Assembly (NCBI GenBank): GCA_002315655.1 | Contig: DCHO01000002.1 | Location: 1 to 5,031 of the forward strand | DNA: 5,031 bases | Direction of reading: 5' to 3' | Source: Christensenella sp. UBA1750 | Lineage (GTDB): Bacteria > Bacillota > Clostridia > Christensenellales > UBA1750 | Shown: in pieces, positions 1 to 5,031 of the stretch | Position numbering within the stretch: position 1 is the first letter of the stretch | Layout: each line of letters begins with the position of its first letter | Position numbers and translations under genes: made by a program | The notes under the pieces: generated by a model | What the model was told of the DNA's origin: nothing | The model's input: only the letters and a program-made list of their open reading frames with translations | Database searches by the model: none

Positions 1-44
1 CATGGGGAAGCAATCGAAGAGTAAATTTCAGTTTGTTGGTGCGA

Positions 45-143
45 TATGTTCCCGTGTACTGCGGGGGGGGTAGATTTATTTCCGTGTTGTTTCGACACTC
101 ACAGCATTGTCTCAACCCACGTCGAGACGGTTGTTTTGCTTTC
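45..143 (+). repeat. Left inverted repeat, probable transposable-element end
   Basis: The 32 bases at 112-143 recur in reverse complement at 4716-4747 with one difference (T versus C at position 132). The 8-base block TTTCGACA at 90-97 is repeated at 4762-4769. In both copies exactly 14 unconserved bases separate block and core. Farther out, 45-65 resembles the reverse complement of 4774-4794 (about 15 of 21, sharing TATGTT, TGTAC and GGG), but the left copy has about 20 extra bases between this and the 8-base block, including a run of eight G at 63-70. Conserved blocks separated by variable sequence fit transposase-binding ends. The family is not identified and no target duplication is visible. 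Confidence 0.7.
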
Positions 144-220
144 CAAGGGTGCGGTCGAAAAGGAAAATAACAGATAAGGGAAAGCGGAGTTCTCCATGGG
201 AGGATTGATCCCAAAGCATA

Positions 221-245
221 GTTTATAAGAATATAAATTTTATTT
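221..245 (+). promoter_or_regulatory. AT-rich candidate promoter of the S51-GNAT gene
   Basis: This stretch is almost entirely A and T, with -10-like hexamers TATAAG (224-229) and TATAAA (232-237). Upstream, TTGATC at 205-210 is a weak -35-like match, but its spacing to either -10 is poor (13 or 21 bases). It lies directly ahead of the AGAGAGG ribosome binding site of the first gene, so a promoter is expected near here. The exact boxes are uncertain. The rest of 148-261 shows no gene and no convincing structure. Confidence 0.25.
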
Positions 246-261
246 CAGAGAGGCGAAAGAT

Positions 262-1566
262 TTGAAAGCTATATTTACGAGCTCCCTCGGTGGGCAGATG
301 AAAATTGCGGGAAAGAGACTTCCGGCAAAATTTCCCGATGACAACGGACTATTACAAAATTTGCAGGTATTTTGGGAGAAAAATTCCAAAGTCATGGTAA
401 TCAGTGGGTCGCCTGAGGATTACGACAAAAATGACAGCGTTGTATCTTGCTTAAACGGTGCATTTTCATTGAGCAATCTCGATGTTTCAGAAGTGCTGAT
501 GTGTGATGAAAAGAATAAAGAGGTAATAAAGCGGCTTCCCGAAATGGATGTGCTGATTCTAACCGGCGGTCATGTGCCGACGCAAAACAGGTTTTTGAAG
601 AGAATCGGGTTAAAAGTACGGCTGCATACTTGGGATGGACTGCTTATTGCCTGGAGCGCCGGCTCCATGAACTGCGCCGGAACCGTTTATGCAGGACCGG
701 AGCTGGCCGGAGAAGCGATTGATCCGAATTATCAAAGATGGATTCGCGGTCTTGGCATTACAAATACCAACATCTTCCCTCATTTTGATGCACTTCGGGA
801 TGAAATGTTGGATGGGATGAGACTGATAGAGGATATTACCTATTCAGACAGTATGGGGCATGAGATCATAGCCTTGAATAATGGCAGTTATATTGTTTCG
901 GACAATGGCGTAGAGACGCTTTACGGAGAAACATACAGGATTAGGAACGGAGAACTGAAACAGATCTGCACGAATGGAAAAGAGATACGGTTGCAAAAAA
1001 CCGTAAATGATAACCAGACTGCGTACCCGGCGGAGCAATCCTGCCGTGAAAGGAGATTTATGGAACAGAAATTATCCCTTGTTCGCCCCAGTATTTCGCA
1101 CAAAGAAGCCGCACTGCGCTTCAGGCAGTCCTTCTTTGATGCGGGGGAAACGACCATCGACGGCAGTGAGCTGCTGGACAAAAAGGATTCCTATGAAGAA
1201 TGGCTCGCCTTCGTGACGGAAAACGCGCAGAAAGCTTCCGCGCCGACGGACACCTATTTTGCCTTTGATTCCGAAAACAAGCTGGTCGGCATCATAGATT
1301 TTCGGCATGAGCTGGGCACTTTCTTCAAGGATTTCGGTCACAGCGGGTACAGCGTTGCGCCGGAGGAACGGCAAAAGGGCTATGCCACCCAAATGCTTGC
1401 CCTAATTGTCGAAAAAGCCCGAGAAGCGGGGCTTTCCACCCTGCAATTATCCGCACTGAGGAGCAATGTTCCCTCGGTGCGCACCATCGAAAAGAACGGC
1501 GGAAAGCTCGTTCGCAGCTTCGATTTCTACGGAAACACAGCGGATGTGTTTGAGATCATTTTGTGA
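262..1566 (+). CDS. Peptidase S51-like protein fused to a GNAT N-acetyltransferase
   Basis: Residues 1-245 match the peptidase S51 / class I glutamine amidotransferase-like family of cytoplasmic serine peptidases (peptidase E relatives): N-terminal FTSSLGG, LTGG at 100-103, nucleophile motif WSAGS (Ser132) and PHFD (probable catalytic His174). Glu147 sits where peptidase E has its Asp, counting from the serine. Residues 267-434 form a complete GNAT domain that would transfer acetyl from acetyl-CoA to an unknown amine. Its acetyl-CoA loop is the RQKGYA motif at 370-375. The TTG start has AGAGAGG at 247-253, 8 bases upstream, and keeps the conserved MKAIFTSS N-terminus; the next ATG (298) would delete it. 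Residues 246-266 resemble no domain, and their DNA contains a ribosome binding site directly before Met267. The fusion therefore looks like two formerly separate genes joined by loss of the S51 stop. The S51 part is AT-rich and the GNAT part GC-rich. The next gene follows after 17 bases. Confidence 0.85.
   Translation: MKAIFTSSLGGQMKIAGKRLPAKFPDDNGLLQNLQVFWEKNSKVMVISGSPEDYDKNDSVVSCLNGAFSLSNLDVSEVLMCDEKNKEVIKRLPEMDVLILTGGHVPTQNRFLKRIGLKVRLHTWDGLLIAWSAGSMNCAGTVYAGPELAGEAIDPNYQRWIRGLGITNTNIFPHFDALRDEMLDGMRLIEDITYSDSMGHEIIALNNGSYIVSDNGVETLYGETYRIRNGELKQICTNGKEIRLQKTVNDNQTAYPAEQSCRERRFMEQKLSLVRPSISHKEAALRFRQSFFDAGETTIDGSELLDKKDSYEEWLAFVTENAQKASAPTDTYFAFDSENKLVGIIDFRHELGTFFKDFGHSGYSVAPEERQKGYATQMLALIVEKAREAGLSTLQLSALRSNVPSVRTIEKNGGKLVRSFDFYGNTADVFEIIL
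1049..1062 (+). promoter_or_regulatory. Internal ribosome binding site and start codon of the GNAT domain
   Basis: AAAGGAG at 1049-1055 precedes an in-frame ATG at 1060 by 4 bases. That ATG is Met267 of the fused ORF and lies exactly where a free-standing GNAT protein of 168 residues would begin. The GNAT domain could therefore be made alone as well as in the fusion. The spacing is slightly short but usable. It is either a relic of the unfused gene or an active internal start. Confidence 0.6.
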
Positions 1567-1583
1567 GAAACGGAGAACCTTTT

Positions 1584-2150
1584 ATGAAATTATTGTTTGT
1601 GGATGCCTGCCCGCGAAAGGTGTCGAGGACGCGGGAACTGGCGGAAACGCTGCTCAATCACCTTAATGGCGAAAAGGAGCACCTGATTCTGTCCGAGACG
1701 GATTTGCCCGTGATGGATGAAGCGACACTGACCCTGCGCGATGCGGCGGCCAAGGCACAGGACTTTTCCGCCCCGCCGTTCCGCTTCGCCCGGCAGTTCG
1801 CCGCAGCGGACGCCATCGTGATCGCCGCGCCGCTTTGGGACTTGTCCTTCCCCGCACTGCTGAAACGCTATATCGAGCTGATCACGGTAACAGGGCTCAC
1901 CTTCAAATATTCCGAAAAAGGAATACCCGTTGGGCTTTGCCAAGCGAAAAATCTTTATTATGTCACAACCTCCGGCGGCCCGATTCTGACGCCCGAATTT
2001 GGCTATGGGTATGTGAAAGCGCTGGCCACGGGGATGTTCGGCATCCCGAATTGCGCCTTCTATTCCGCCGAAGGGCTGGACATCTGGGGCAACGACGCAG
2101 GCGCGATCCTTGCAGAAGCCAAGGCAAAGATCGAAAAGGATTTTGCATAA
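1584..2150 (+). CDS. FMN-dependent NAD(P)H oxidoreductase, flavodoxin-like fold (azoreductase/quinone reductase type)
   Basis: This 188-residue cytoplasmic flavoprotein is expected to transfer electrons from NAD(P)H through FMN to quinones, azo or nitro compounds; the true substrate is unknown. The N-terminal beta strand and phosphate loop (LLFVDACPRKVSRTRELA, residues 3-20) fit FMN phosphate binding. AAPLWDLSFPALLKRYIE (81-98) is the family's flavin and dimer segment, GLTFKYSEKG (104-113) follows, and TTSGG (128-132) is the second flavin loop. The length is normal for the family. ATG at 1584 is preferred because GGAG at 1572-1575 lies 8 bases upstream. The GTG at 1563 would overlap the preceding stop and add seven residues without a site of its own. 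The gene lies 17 bases after the GNAT stop, suggesting co-transcription, and ends just before a strong terminator. Confidence 0.85.
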   Translation: MKLLFVDACPRKVSRTRELAETLLNHLNGEKEHLILSETDLPVMDEATLTLRDAAAKAQDFSAPPFRFARQFAAADAIVIAAPLWDLSFPALLKRYIELITVTGLTFKYSEKGIPVGLCQAKNLYYVTTSGGPILTPEFGYGYVKALATGMFGIPNCAFYSAEGLDIWGNDAGAILAEAKAKIEKDFA

Positions 2151-2168
2151 CCAACCAAGGAAAACAGC

Positions 2169-2207
2169 GACCCTTCCGTGCGAAAAGCAGCACGGAAGGG
2201 TCTTTTT
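2169..2207 (+). terminator. Rho-independent terminator after the oxidoreductase gene
   Basis: A perfect 13-base-pair stem (GACCCTTCCGTGC at 2169-2181 with its complement at 2190-2202) encloses an 8-base loop and is followed by TTTTT at 2203-2207, with more T-rich sequence to 2221. It starts 18 bases after the stop codon at 2150. On the minus strand the stem is followed by GCTGTTTT, so it may also stop transcription from the convergent HAD gene, though less strongly. Confidence 0.93.
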
Positions 2208-2342
2208 CTATTTTGATTTTTTGAAGTCGATGTTCATTTCCTTTGCGGTTTTGAGAGATGCGTTTCGCGAGGAAGTGAAGCTCGCAGTCCTGCCACTCCT
2301 TCATGATTGCTTAGGTCTCTTTGTGCCACGCATCCCGGCACG
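2208..2342. other. Convergent intergenic stretch without a supported gene
   Basis: Between the terminator and the stop of the HAD gene there is no ORF with a usable start. A minus-strand frame runs from just after a TGA (2302) to TAG at 2208 and ends with residues resembling a real C-terminus (TAKEMNIDFKKSK), so it may be the tail of a decayed gene. A short inverted pair (GTGCC 2323-2327, GGCAC 2337-2341) lies just past the HAD stop but has no T-run, so it is not a convincing terminator. Confidence 0.4.
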
Positions 2343-2990
2343 TCATAGGGCAGCCGCCTTTTCCATACTGTCCGCAATCTCTAAAAGGTCTTCCACCGCA
2401 AAGGCTTCCGACCCGTTGCGCTCGCAATAGCTGTCCTTCGGAAGATACAGAATTCCTTTAATTCCGGCGTTTTTTGCGCACTCCATGTCGATGATGCGGT
2501 CTCCCACATAGTAGGTGTGCGCTCTGTCCAGGTCATACTTTTCAATGAGAAAATTCACGGCATCCGGCGCGGGCTTGCGGGGGAAACCGTCTGCGGCGGT
2601 GATGATTTCCTTAAAATACGGGAAAAGTCCCTGTTCTTTCAGCATGGAATACGCGCTCTCTCCCCGGTGCGTCACCACAAAATGCTGGCCGTTCCTCTCC
2701 TGCAAGAAGGCAAGGGTTTCCTTGGTGTGGGGAATCGGCGGGATGCGGTTGTCGAACTCTGCGTCAATCGCATCGCCCATTTTGTCCAAATCATTGACCG
2801 AAATCCCAGTCTTTTCCGACAGCGCATGGAGATAGCCATGCACGGAATCCAGAATCACCTTGCGGTGAATGTCTTCCCGTGGTTCTGCCGCGCCCACCTG
2901 CTCCGCCAGAGCCGACAGGGTATTCACGATGGCGGTGTAGGTGTCCAGCAGCGTTCCGTCCAAATCCCAGATAAAGGATAATTGTTTCAT
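2343..2990 (-). CDS. HAD superfamily hydrolase (subfamily IA, phosphoglycolate phosphatase-like)
   Basis: The 215-residue protein has all four HAD motifs: DLDGT at 9-13 (nucleophile Asp9, acid/base Asp11), Thr107 in VVTHRG, Lys139 in RKPAPD, and VGDRIID with Asp164 and Asp168 for magnesium. A helical cap lies between motifs I and II. It should be a cytoplasmic magnesium-dependent phosphatase, but the substrate cannot be read from sequence; the phosphoglycolate phosphatase and beta-phosphoglucomutase branch is closest in layout. ATG at 2990 is chosen because GGAAGGGG lies 8 bases upstream and the protein then begins right at motif I; an upstream in-frame start at 3044 would add 18 unrelated residues. 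It is the last gene of the minus-strand run and ends facing the terminator at 2169-2202. Confidence 0.88.
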   Translation of the reverse strand: MKQLSFIWDLDGTLLDTYTAIVNTLSALAEQVGAAEPREDIHRKVILDSVHGYLHALSEKTGISVNDLDKMGDAIDAEFDNRIPPIPHTKETLAFLQERNGQHFVVTHRGESAYSMLKEQGLFPYFKEIITAADGFPRKPAPDAVNFLIEKYDLDRAHTYYVGDRIIDMECAKNAGIKGILYLPKDSYCERNGSEAFAVEDLLEIADSMEKAAAL

Positions 2991-3022
2991 TGTGTTTACC
3001 CCTTCCTTCGCATCTTGATGAA

Positions 3023-3100
3023 TCAGTCGTTCTGCGCATCGCACTCATATTCTGCGGCAAGCAGCGAGGGGGCTAATTCCTTCTTAAAGTCAAAGGGCAT
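3023..3100 (-). pseudogene. 25-residue ORF overlapping the DUF1835-like gene; possible GyrI-like gene remnant
   Basis: The ATG at 3100 lies inside the last codons of the upstream gene (11-base overlap with its TGA at 3090-3092), an arrangement typical of translational coupling. The encoded 25 residues begin MPFDFKKE, which resembles the start of GyrI-like small-molecule-binding proteins (commonly MPFDYKKEYKEFY). The rest (LAPSLLAAEYECDAQND) matches nothing I recognise, and the TGA at 3023 ends it far short of that family's length. It may be a truncated gene start joined to other sequence, a small peptide gene, or chance. The HAD start follows 32 bases later. Confidence 0.3.
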
Positions 3101-3482
3101 AGCACTCGCTCCTTATTTCTTCCAGCGTGTATTCGTTTACAATATGCACCGTGACGCTTCCGTGAAATGCAAACTGCTTTAAGGTTTCCTGCACCGTTCG
3201 TAGGTTTGCCGTGCAAAAATCCTCCGAACCGAACCACAGGACAACGGTGGAATAGTCGCGGATGCGGGCAAGAAATTCCAGAAACTCCTGCATATTGCTG
3301 CGGTAGCTGTTTTCGCTGACGCCGTGGTGCAGGGCTCTTTCCCGAATGAAATCCTCCGAGAAAAGAGGTTCGGGGCGACAGCCGTGAATCATGGCCTCAT
3401 TGAAGGGAACGAAGTGTTCCTCCGGGTGTTTTGCGGCAAGCAGCTTGTTTAGCTCCTTCCCCGCCGTGATGTTGACGGTCAT
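3090..3482 (-). CDS. Short DUF1835-like protein
   Basis: This 130-residue protein resembles DUF1835 proteins of Firmicutes, whose biochemical role is not established. Visible family-like features are FVPFNEAMIHG (24-34), EPLFSEDFIRERALHHGVSE (38-57) and VVLWFGSEDFCTANLRTV (80-97). No signal peptide or membrane segment is present, so it is probably cytoplasmic. DUF1835 proteins are often longer than this; ending at residue 130, just after the beta strand VTVHIVN, suggests a missing C-terminal part, although a short form cannot be excluded. The start is supported by AGAGG at 3488-3492, 5 bases upstream. This site overlaps the original TAA of the EEP gene (3492-3494), so the two genes were evidently co-transcribed and tightly spaced. 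Confidence 0.6.
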   Translation of the reverse strand: MTVNITAGKELNKLLAAKHPEEHFVPFNEAMIHGCRPEPLFSEDFIRERALHHGVSENSYRSNMQEFLEFLARIRDYSTVVLWFGSEDFCTANLRTVQETLKQFAFHGSVTVHIVNEYTLEEIRSECYAL

Positions 3483-3491
3483 ATTTTCCTC

Positions 3492-3635
3492 TTATTTTAC
3501 GAACCCGAACTCCATATAGACTGGGTTGTGGTCGGAATATTCAAAGCCGGTGTCGATGACCCGGGCGGATTGCACACATAAATTGTCCGAAATGATGAAG
3601 CCGTCGATGTTGCATTGCAACTGGGTTTCGGGGTC
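3492..3635 (-). pseudogene. Detached C-terminal tail of the EEP-family gene
   Basis: Reading on in the same frame past the TAA at 3636-3638 gives 47 codons with clear family content: NIDGFIISD followed by SDHNPV (residues 347-352 if the stop is counted as 313), ending at a TAA (3492-3494). The Asp and the SDH triad are the last two conserved motifs of the endonuclease/exonuclease/phosphatase fold, and this His is normally essential for catalysis. The tail has no start or ribosome binding site of its own. No frameshift is involved: one base change from a sense codon such as TAC or TAT would restore a 360-residue protein. Confidence 0.85.
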
Positions 3636-4574
3636 TTATGGGCCGTCCGCATTGCGGCAGGAGGGAACGGGCTGCGCTTCATCCAGCCCGGAAACGAGGG
3701 TGAAACTGTCGGGAATGACGCTTGCGTCAATGGGTGTGACCCAGCTGTAGCCTTCTGTGGAAACCCCGTACAGTTTCTCAGGGTCGCCGTCCACAGTGCG
3801 ATTCCAGTCGCCGCCCGCAAGGACGTAATTTCCTTTTTCGTATTCGTCCGTCATGTCCGCCATCAGCAGCTCGATCTGCCTGTTCGCCGTTTCCGCGGTG
3901 CTGGTGTAGGCCGAAGCGTGGATGCAGTAGAGCACCAAATCATGGCCGTTTTCTGTGGGAATCACGCTTTTCACATAGCACCTGTCCAGATCGACAAAGT
4001 TCGTGAAGGAATCCTCCAGCGGCAGAGAAATGCGGGTGGAAGATTCAATCCCGTATTTGGAAAGCACGGTCAGCCCTGCAACGGCCTTGCCGAAGGGCTT
4101 GAAAATGGGATACATAAAGTACGGCGAATCCCAGTCCTGCGCATAAACAATATCGTATTCCCCAAATGCCTTCGTCAGCGCGGCAAGCTGGTCAACATGG
4201 TAGGCGCAGGTGCAGTCCTTCCCGGTCTCCTCCACGAAAAGAAAATCGGGACTCAGCTCTTCCATCACGGAAATCGCGCCGTCGGTGTTCTTGACGACCT
4301 CCTCCTTGGAGAATGCCCGTCCTTCCTTGCCGCCGTCCATGAAAAACCCGAAATCTCTGGAATAAATCCCCATGCCGACGTTGTAGGTCAGAATGGAAAA
4401 GCTCGTATCTTCGCCGATTCCCACTTCTGCACCCTTCTCCACTTGAAGGGTAAGGTTGTCCTCAATGCGCGTCACTGATGTTTTCACATAGACGACATAG
4501 CCGGTGAGCAGCAGGATAAGGGCTGCGACAACGATGGTGAGGGTTTTCTGAATCCGTTTGTTCCGCTTGTTCAC
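3636..4574 (-). CDS. Membrane-anchored endonuclease/exonuclease/phosphatase family protein, cut short by an in-frame TAA
   Basis: Positions 11-30 form one hydrophobic segment after a basic N-terminus, so the protein is probably anchored in the membrane with its domain outside. The domain follows EEP order: YNVGMG (Asn65, metal site), FVEET (Glu115/116), IHAS (His219) and GGDWN (Asp256, Asn258). This metal-dependent phosphohydrolase fold includes nucleases, sphingomyelinases and inositol phosphatases; the substrate here is unknown. The TAA at 3636-3638 ends the chain at residue 312, before the IDGF and SDHNPV motifs, so the product is probably inactive. The GTG start at 4574 is supported by GGAGG at 4584-4588, 9 bases upstream. 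It is the first gene of the minus-strand run. With the premature stop, the gap to the next gene is 153 bases; from the original stop it was 9. A sequencing error at this codon remains possible. Confidence 0.85.
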   Translation of the reverse strand: MNKRNKRIQKTLTIVVAALILLLTGYVVYVKTSVTRIEDNLTLQVEKGAEVGIGEDTSFSILTYNVGMGIYSRDFGFFMDGGKEGRAFSKEEVVKNTDGAISVMEELSPDFLFVEETGKDCTCAYHVDQLAALTKAFGEYDIVYAQDWDSPYFMYPIFKPFGKAVAGLTVLSKYGIESSTRISLPLEDSFTNFVDLDRCYVKSVIPTENGHDLVLYCIHASAYTSTAETANRQIELLMADMTDEYEKGNYVLAGGDWNRTVDGDPEKLYGVSTEGYSWVTPIDASVIPDSFTLVSGLDEAQPVPSCRNADGP

Positions 4575-4594
4575 GAAAGAGTTCCTCCGAAAGC

Positions 4595-4623
4595 ATTCTA
4601 TGGTTTCTCCATCAGAATTTGAA
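4595..4623 (-). promoter_or_regulatory. Candidate sigma-70-type promoter of the minus-strand genes
   Basis: Read on the minus strand, TTCAAA (4618-4623, 4 of 6 to the -35 consensus) and TAGAAT (4595-4600, 5 of 6 to the -10 consensus) are separated by exactly 17 bases. Transcription would begin near 4588, very close to the GGAGG ribosome binding site at 4584-4588, leaving an unusually short leader. The promoter lies in the AT-rich segment next to the right inverted repeat and could drive EEP, DUF1835-like and HAD genes together. Confidence 0.35.
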
Positions 4624-4671
4624 GATCATGCTGGTAAGAATGGTGATAGCCTTAATGATACATCAAAAGAG

Positions 4672-4687
4672 CCATTGATTTCAATGG
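4672..4687. promoter_or_regulatory. Perfect 7+7 palindrome upstream of the minus-strand genes
   Basis: CCATTGA and TCAATGG flank two bases in a perfect inverted repeat, with AAAA and TTTT runs just outside. It lies about 50 bases upstream of the candidate promoter and inside the right end of the cassette. The size and symmetry suit a dimeric DNA-binding protein, but it could equally be a weak hairpin of the transposable-element end. No function is shown. Confidence 0.25.
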
Positions 4688-4707
4688 GTTTTAGCCATGA
4701 GGGGTGT

Positions 4708-5031
4708 TCACTTTTGAAAGCAAAACGACCGTCTCGACGTGGGTTGATTGTGTAGGATTGATGTCGAAATTTTCCCTGTGTACATGAAAACATAGACACT
4801 ATGCTCCACTTTCACCGCATTGCGATCAAGATTGGCGATCAGCTCTGCTGTGTCAAAGATTTCCTGCACATAGTATTCCTTGCCGTCAAGTTTCACATAG
4901 CTGATGCCGTCAATCGCCAGCGCATGGCGGTTATTGCGGATGATCTCCATCGCCTTTTCCAAAAACGCTTCCGGGTTGTTCAAAAAGTCCTTGCAGCGTC
5001 CGCTTTCCACCAAAATCCGATTGACGGTGGC
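4708..5031 (-). pseudogene. res: Type III restriction endonuclease subunit R, internal fragment truncated at the right repeat
   Basis: The frame is open to the window edge, so the gene begins beyond 5031; the TTG at 5011-5013 is an internal Leu, not a start. The segment with LVESGRCKDF, DGISYVKL, EYYVQEIFD, ELIANL and KVEHSVY matches the region between the helicase core and the nuclease domain of type III Res proteins, which cut DNA after ATP-dependent helicase action with a Mod methyltransferase. Family members continue after VY with DHVVYDS-like sequence; here it changes to VFMYTGK at 4791, adjacent to the inverted repeat, and 28 unrelated codons follow to a TGA at 4708-4710. The PD-(D/E)xK nuclease domain is therefore missing, and the product should not restrict DNA. 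No mod gene is in the window. Confidence 0.72.
4716..4794 (-). repeat. Right inverted repeat, probable transposable-element end
   Basis: This is the reverse-complement partner of 45-143: core 4716-4747 (31 of 32 bases identical), block 4762-4769 (8 of 8), with the same 14-base gap. The outer part 4774-4794 is a weaker match to 45-65. The outer edge cannot be fixed exactly: similarity of the adjoining gene to type III Res proteins stops at about 4792, so the element end lies close to 4784-4794. The core contains the small palindrome CGTC-TC-GACG. Confidence 0.7.

Noticed and set aside
1..24. Plus-strand frame HGEAIEE ending at TAA (22-24), as the end of an upstream gene
   Set aside because: Seven codons are too few to support a gene call, though it remains possible.
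90..143. CRISPR array or tandem repeat
   Set aside because: There is only one pair of copies, in inverted orientation 4.6 kb apart, with no spacer series.
2517..2981. Plus-strand ORF of 154 codons opposite the HAD gene
   Set aside because: It lies wholly antisense to a gene with all four HAD motifs and has no ribosome binding site or recognisable domain.
3497..3820. Frameshift as the cause of the broken EEP gene
   Set aside because: The overlapping ORF is in another frame and lacks EEP motifs; the IDGF and SDHNPV tail is in the same frame as the upstream part, so a nonsense codon explains it.
3615..4478. Long plus-strand ORF of 287 codons opposite the EEP gene
   Set aside because: It mirrors the EEP coding strand, whose motifs are unmistakable, and its own translation has no recognisable family; it is an antisense shadow in GC-rich DNA.
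90..4769. New defence system spanning the cassette
   Set aside because: The genes are ordinary single-domain enzymes without nuclease-sensor, toxin or effector pairing. The only defence-related gene is the broken Res fragment outside the repeat, and the EEP protein has a membrane anchor and a lost active site.

Overview
The window looks like accessory DNA from a Gram-positive gut-type bacterium, probably a Clostridia-class Firmicute. This is inferred from strong purine-rich ribosome binding sites, TTG and GTG starts, and Clostridia-like protein families. The outer ~1 kb on the left and ~0.2 kb near the right end are AT-rich. The genes from about 1,050 to 4,590 are distinctly more GC-rich (hand counts: about 38% GC at 421-480, about 70% at 1741-1800), so the segment appears to be assembled from pieces of different origin.

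Layout. Positions 90-143 and 4716-4769 are an inverted pair with an almost perfect 32-base core (31/32) and a second conserved 8-base block at identical spacing. They look like the two ends of a transposable element, but there is no transposase between them. Inside lie two convergent gene groups. On the plus strand: a peptidase S51-like protein fused in frame to a GNAT acetyltransferase (262-1566), then an FMN-type flavodoxin-fold NAD(P)H oxidoreductase (1584-2150), then a strong hairpin terminator (2169-2207). On the minus strand, read right to left: a membrane-anchored endonuclease/exonuclease/phosphatase (EEP) family protein broken by one in-frame TAA (3636-4574, with its catalytic tail at 3492-3635), a short DUF1835-like protein (3090-3482), a 25-codon overlapping ORF (3023-3100), and a HAD hydrolase (2343-2990).

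Outside the right inverted repeat, the minus strand carries a C-proximal piece of a type III restriction endonuclease Res subunit. It runs off the window and loses family similarity at about 4792, next to the repeat. The left flank does not contain the missing Res C-terminus, so the structure is not a simple clean insertion.

The cargo genes do not form a recognisable pathway: they are a hydrolase, an acetyltransferase, a flavoenzyme, a phosphatase and an EEP protein. The most notable features are the transposase-less inverted-repeat cassette, the S51-GNAT read-through fusion that still contains a ribosome binding site, and the single nonsense codon that removes the EEP active-site motif.
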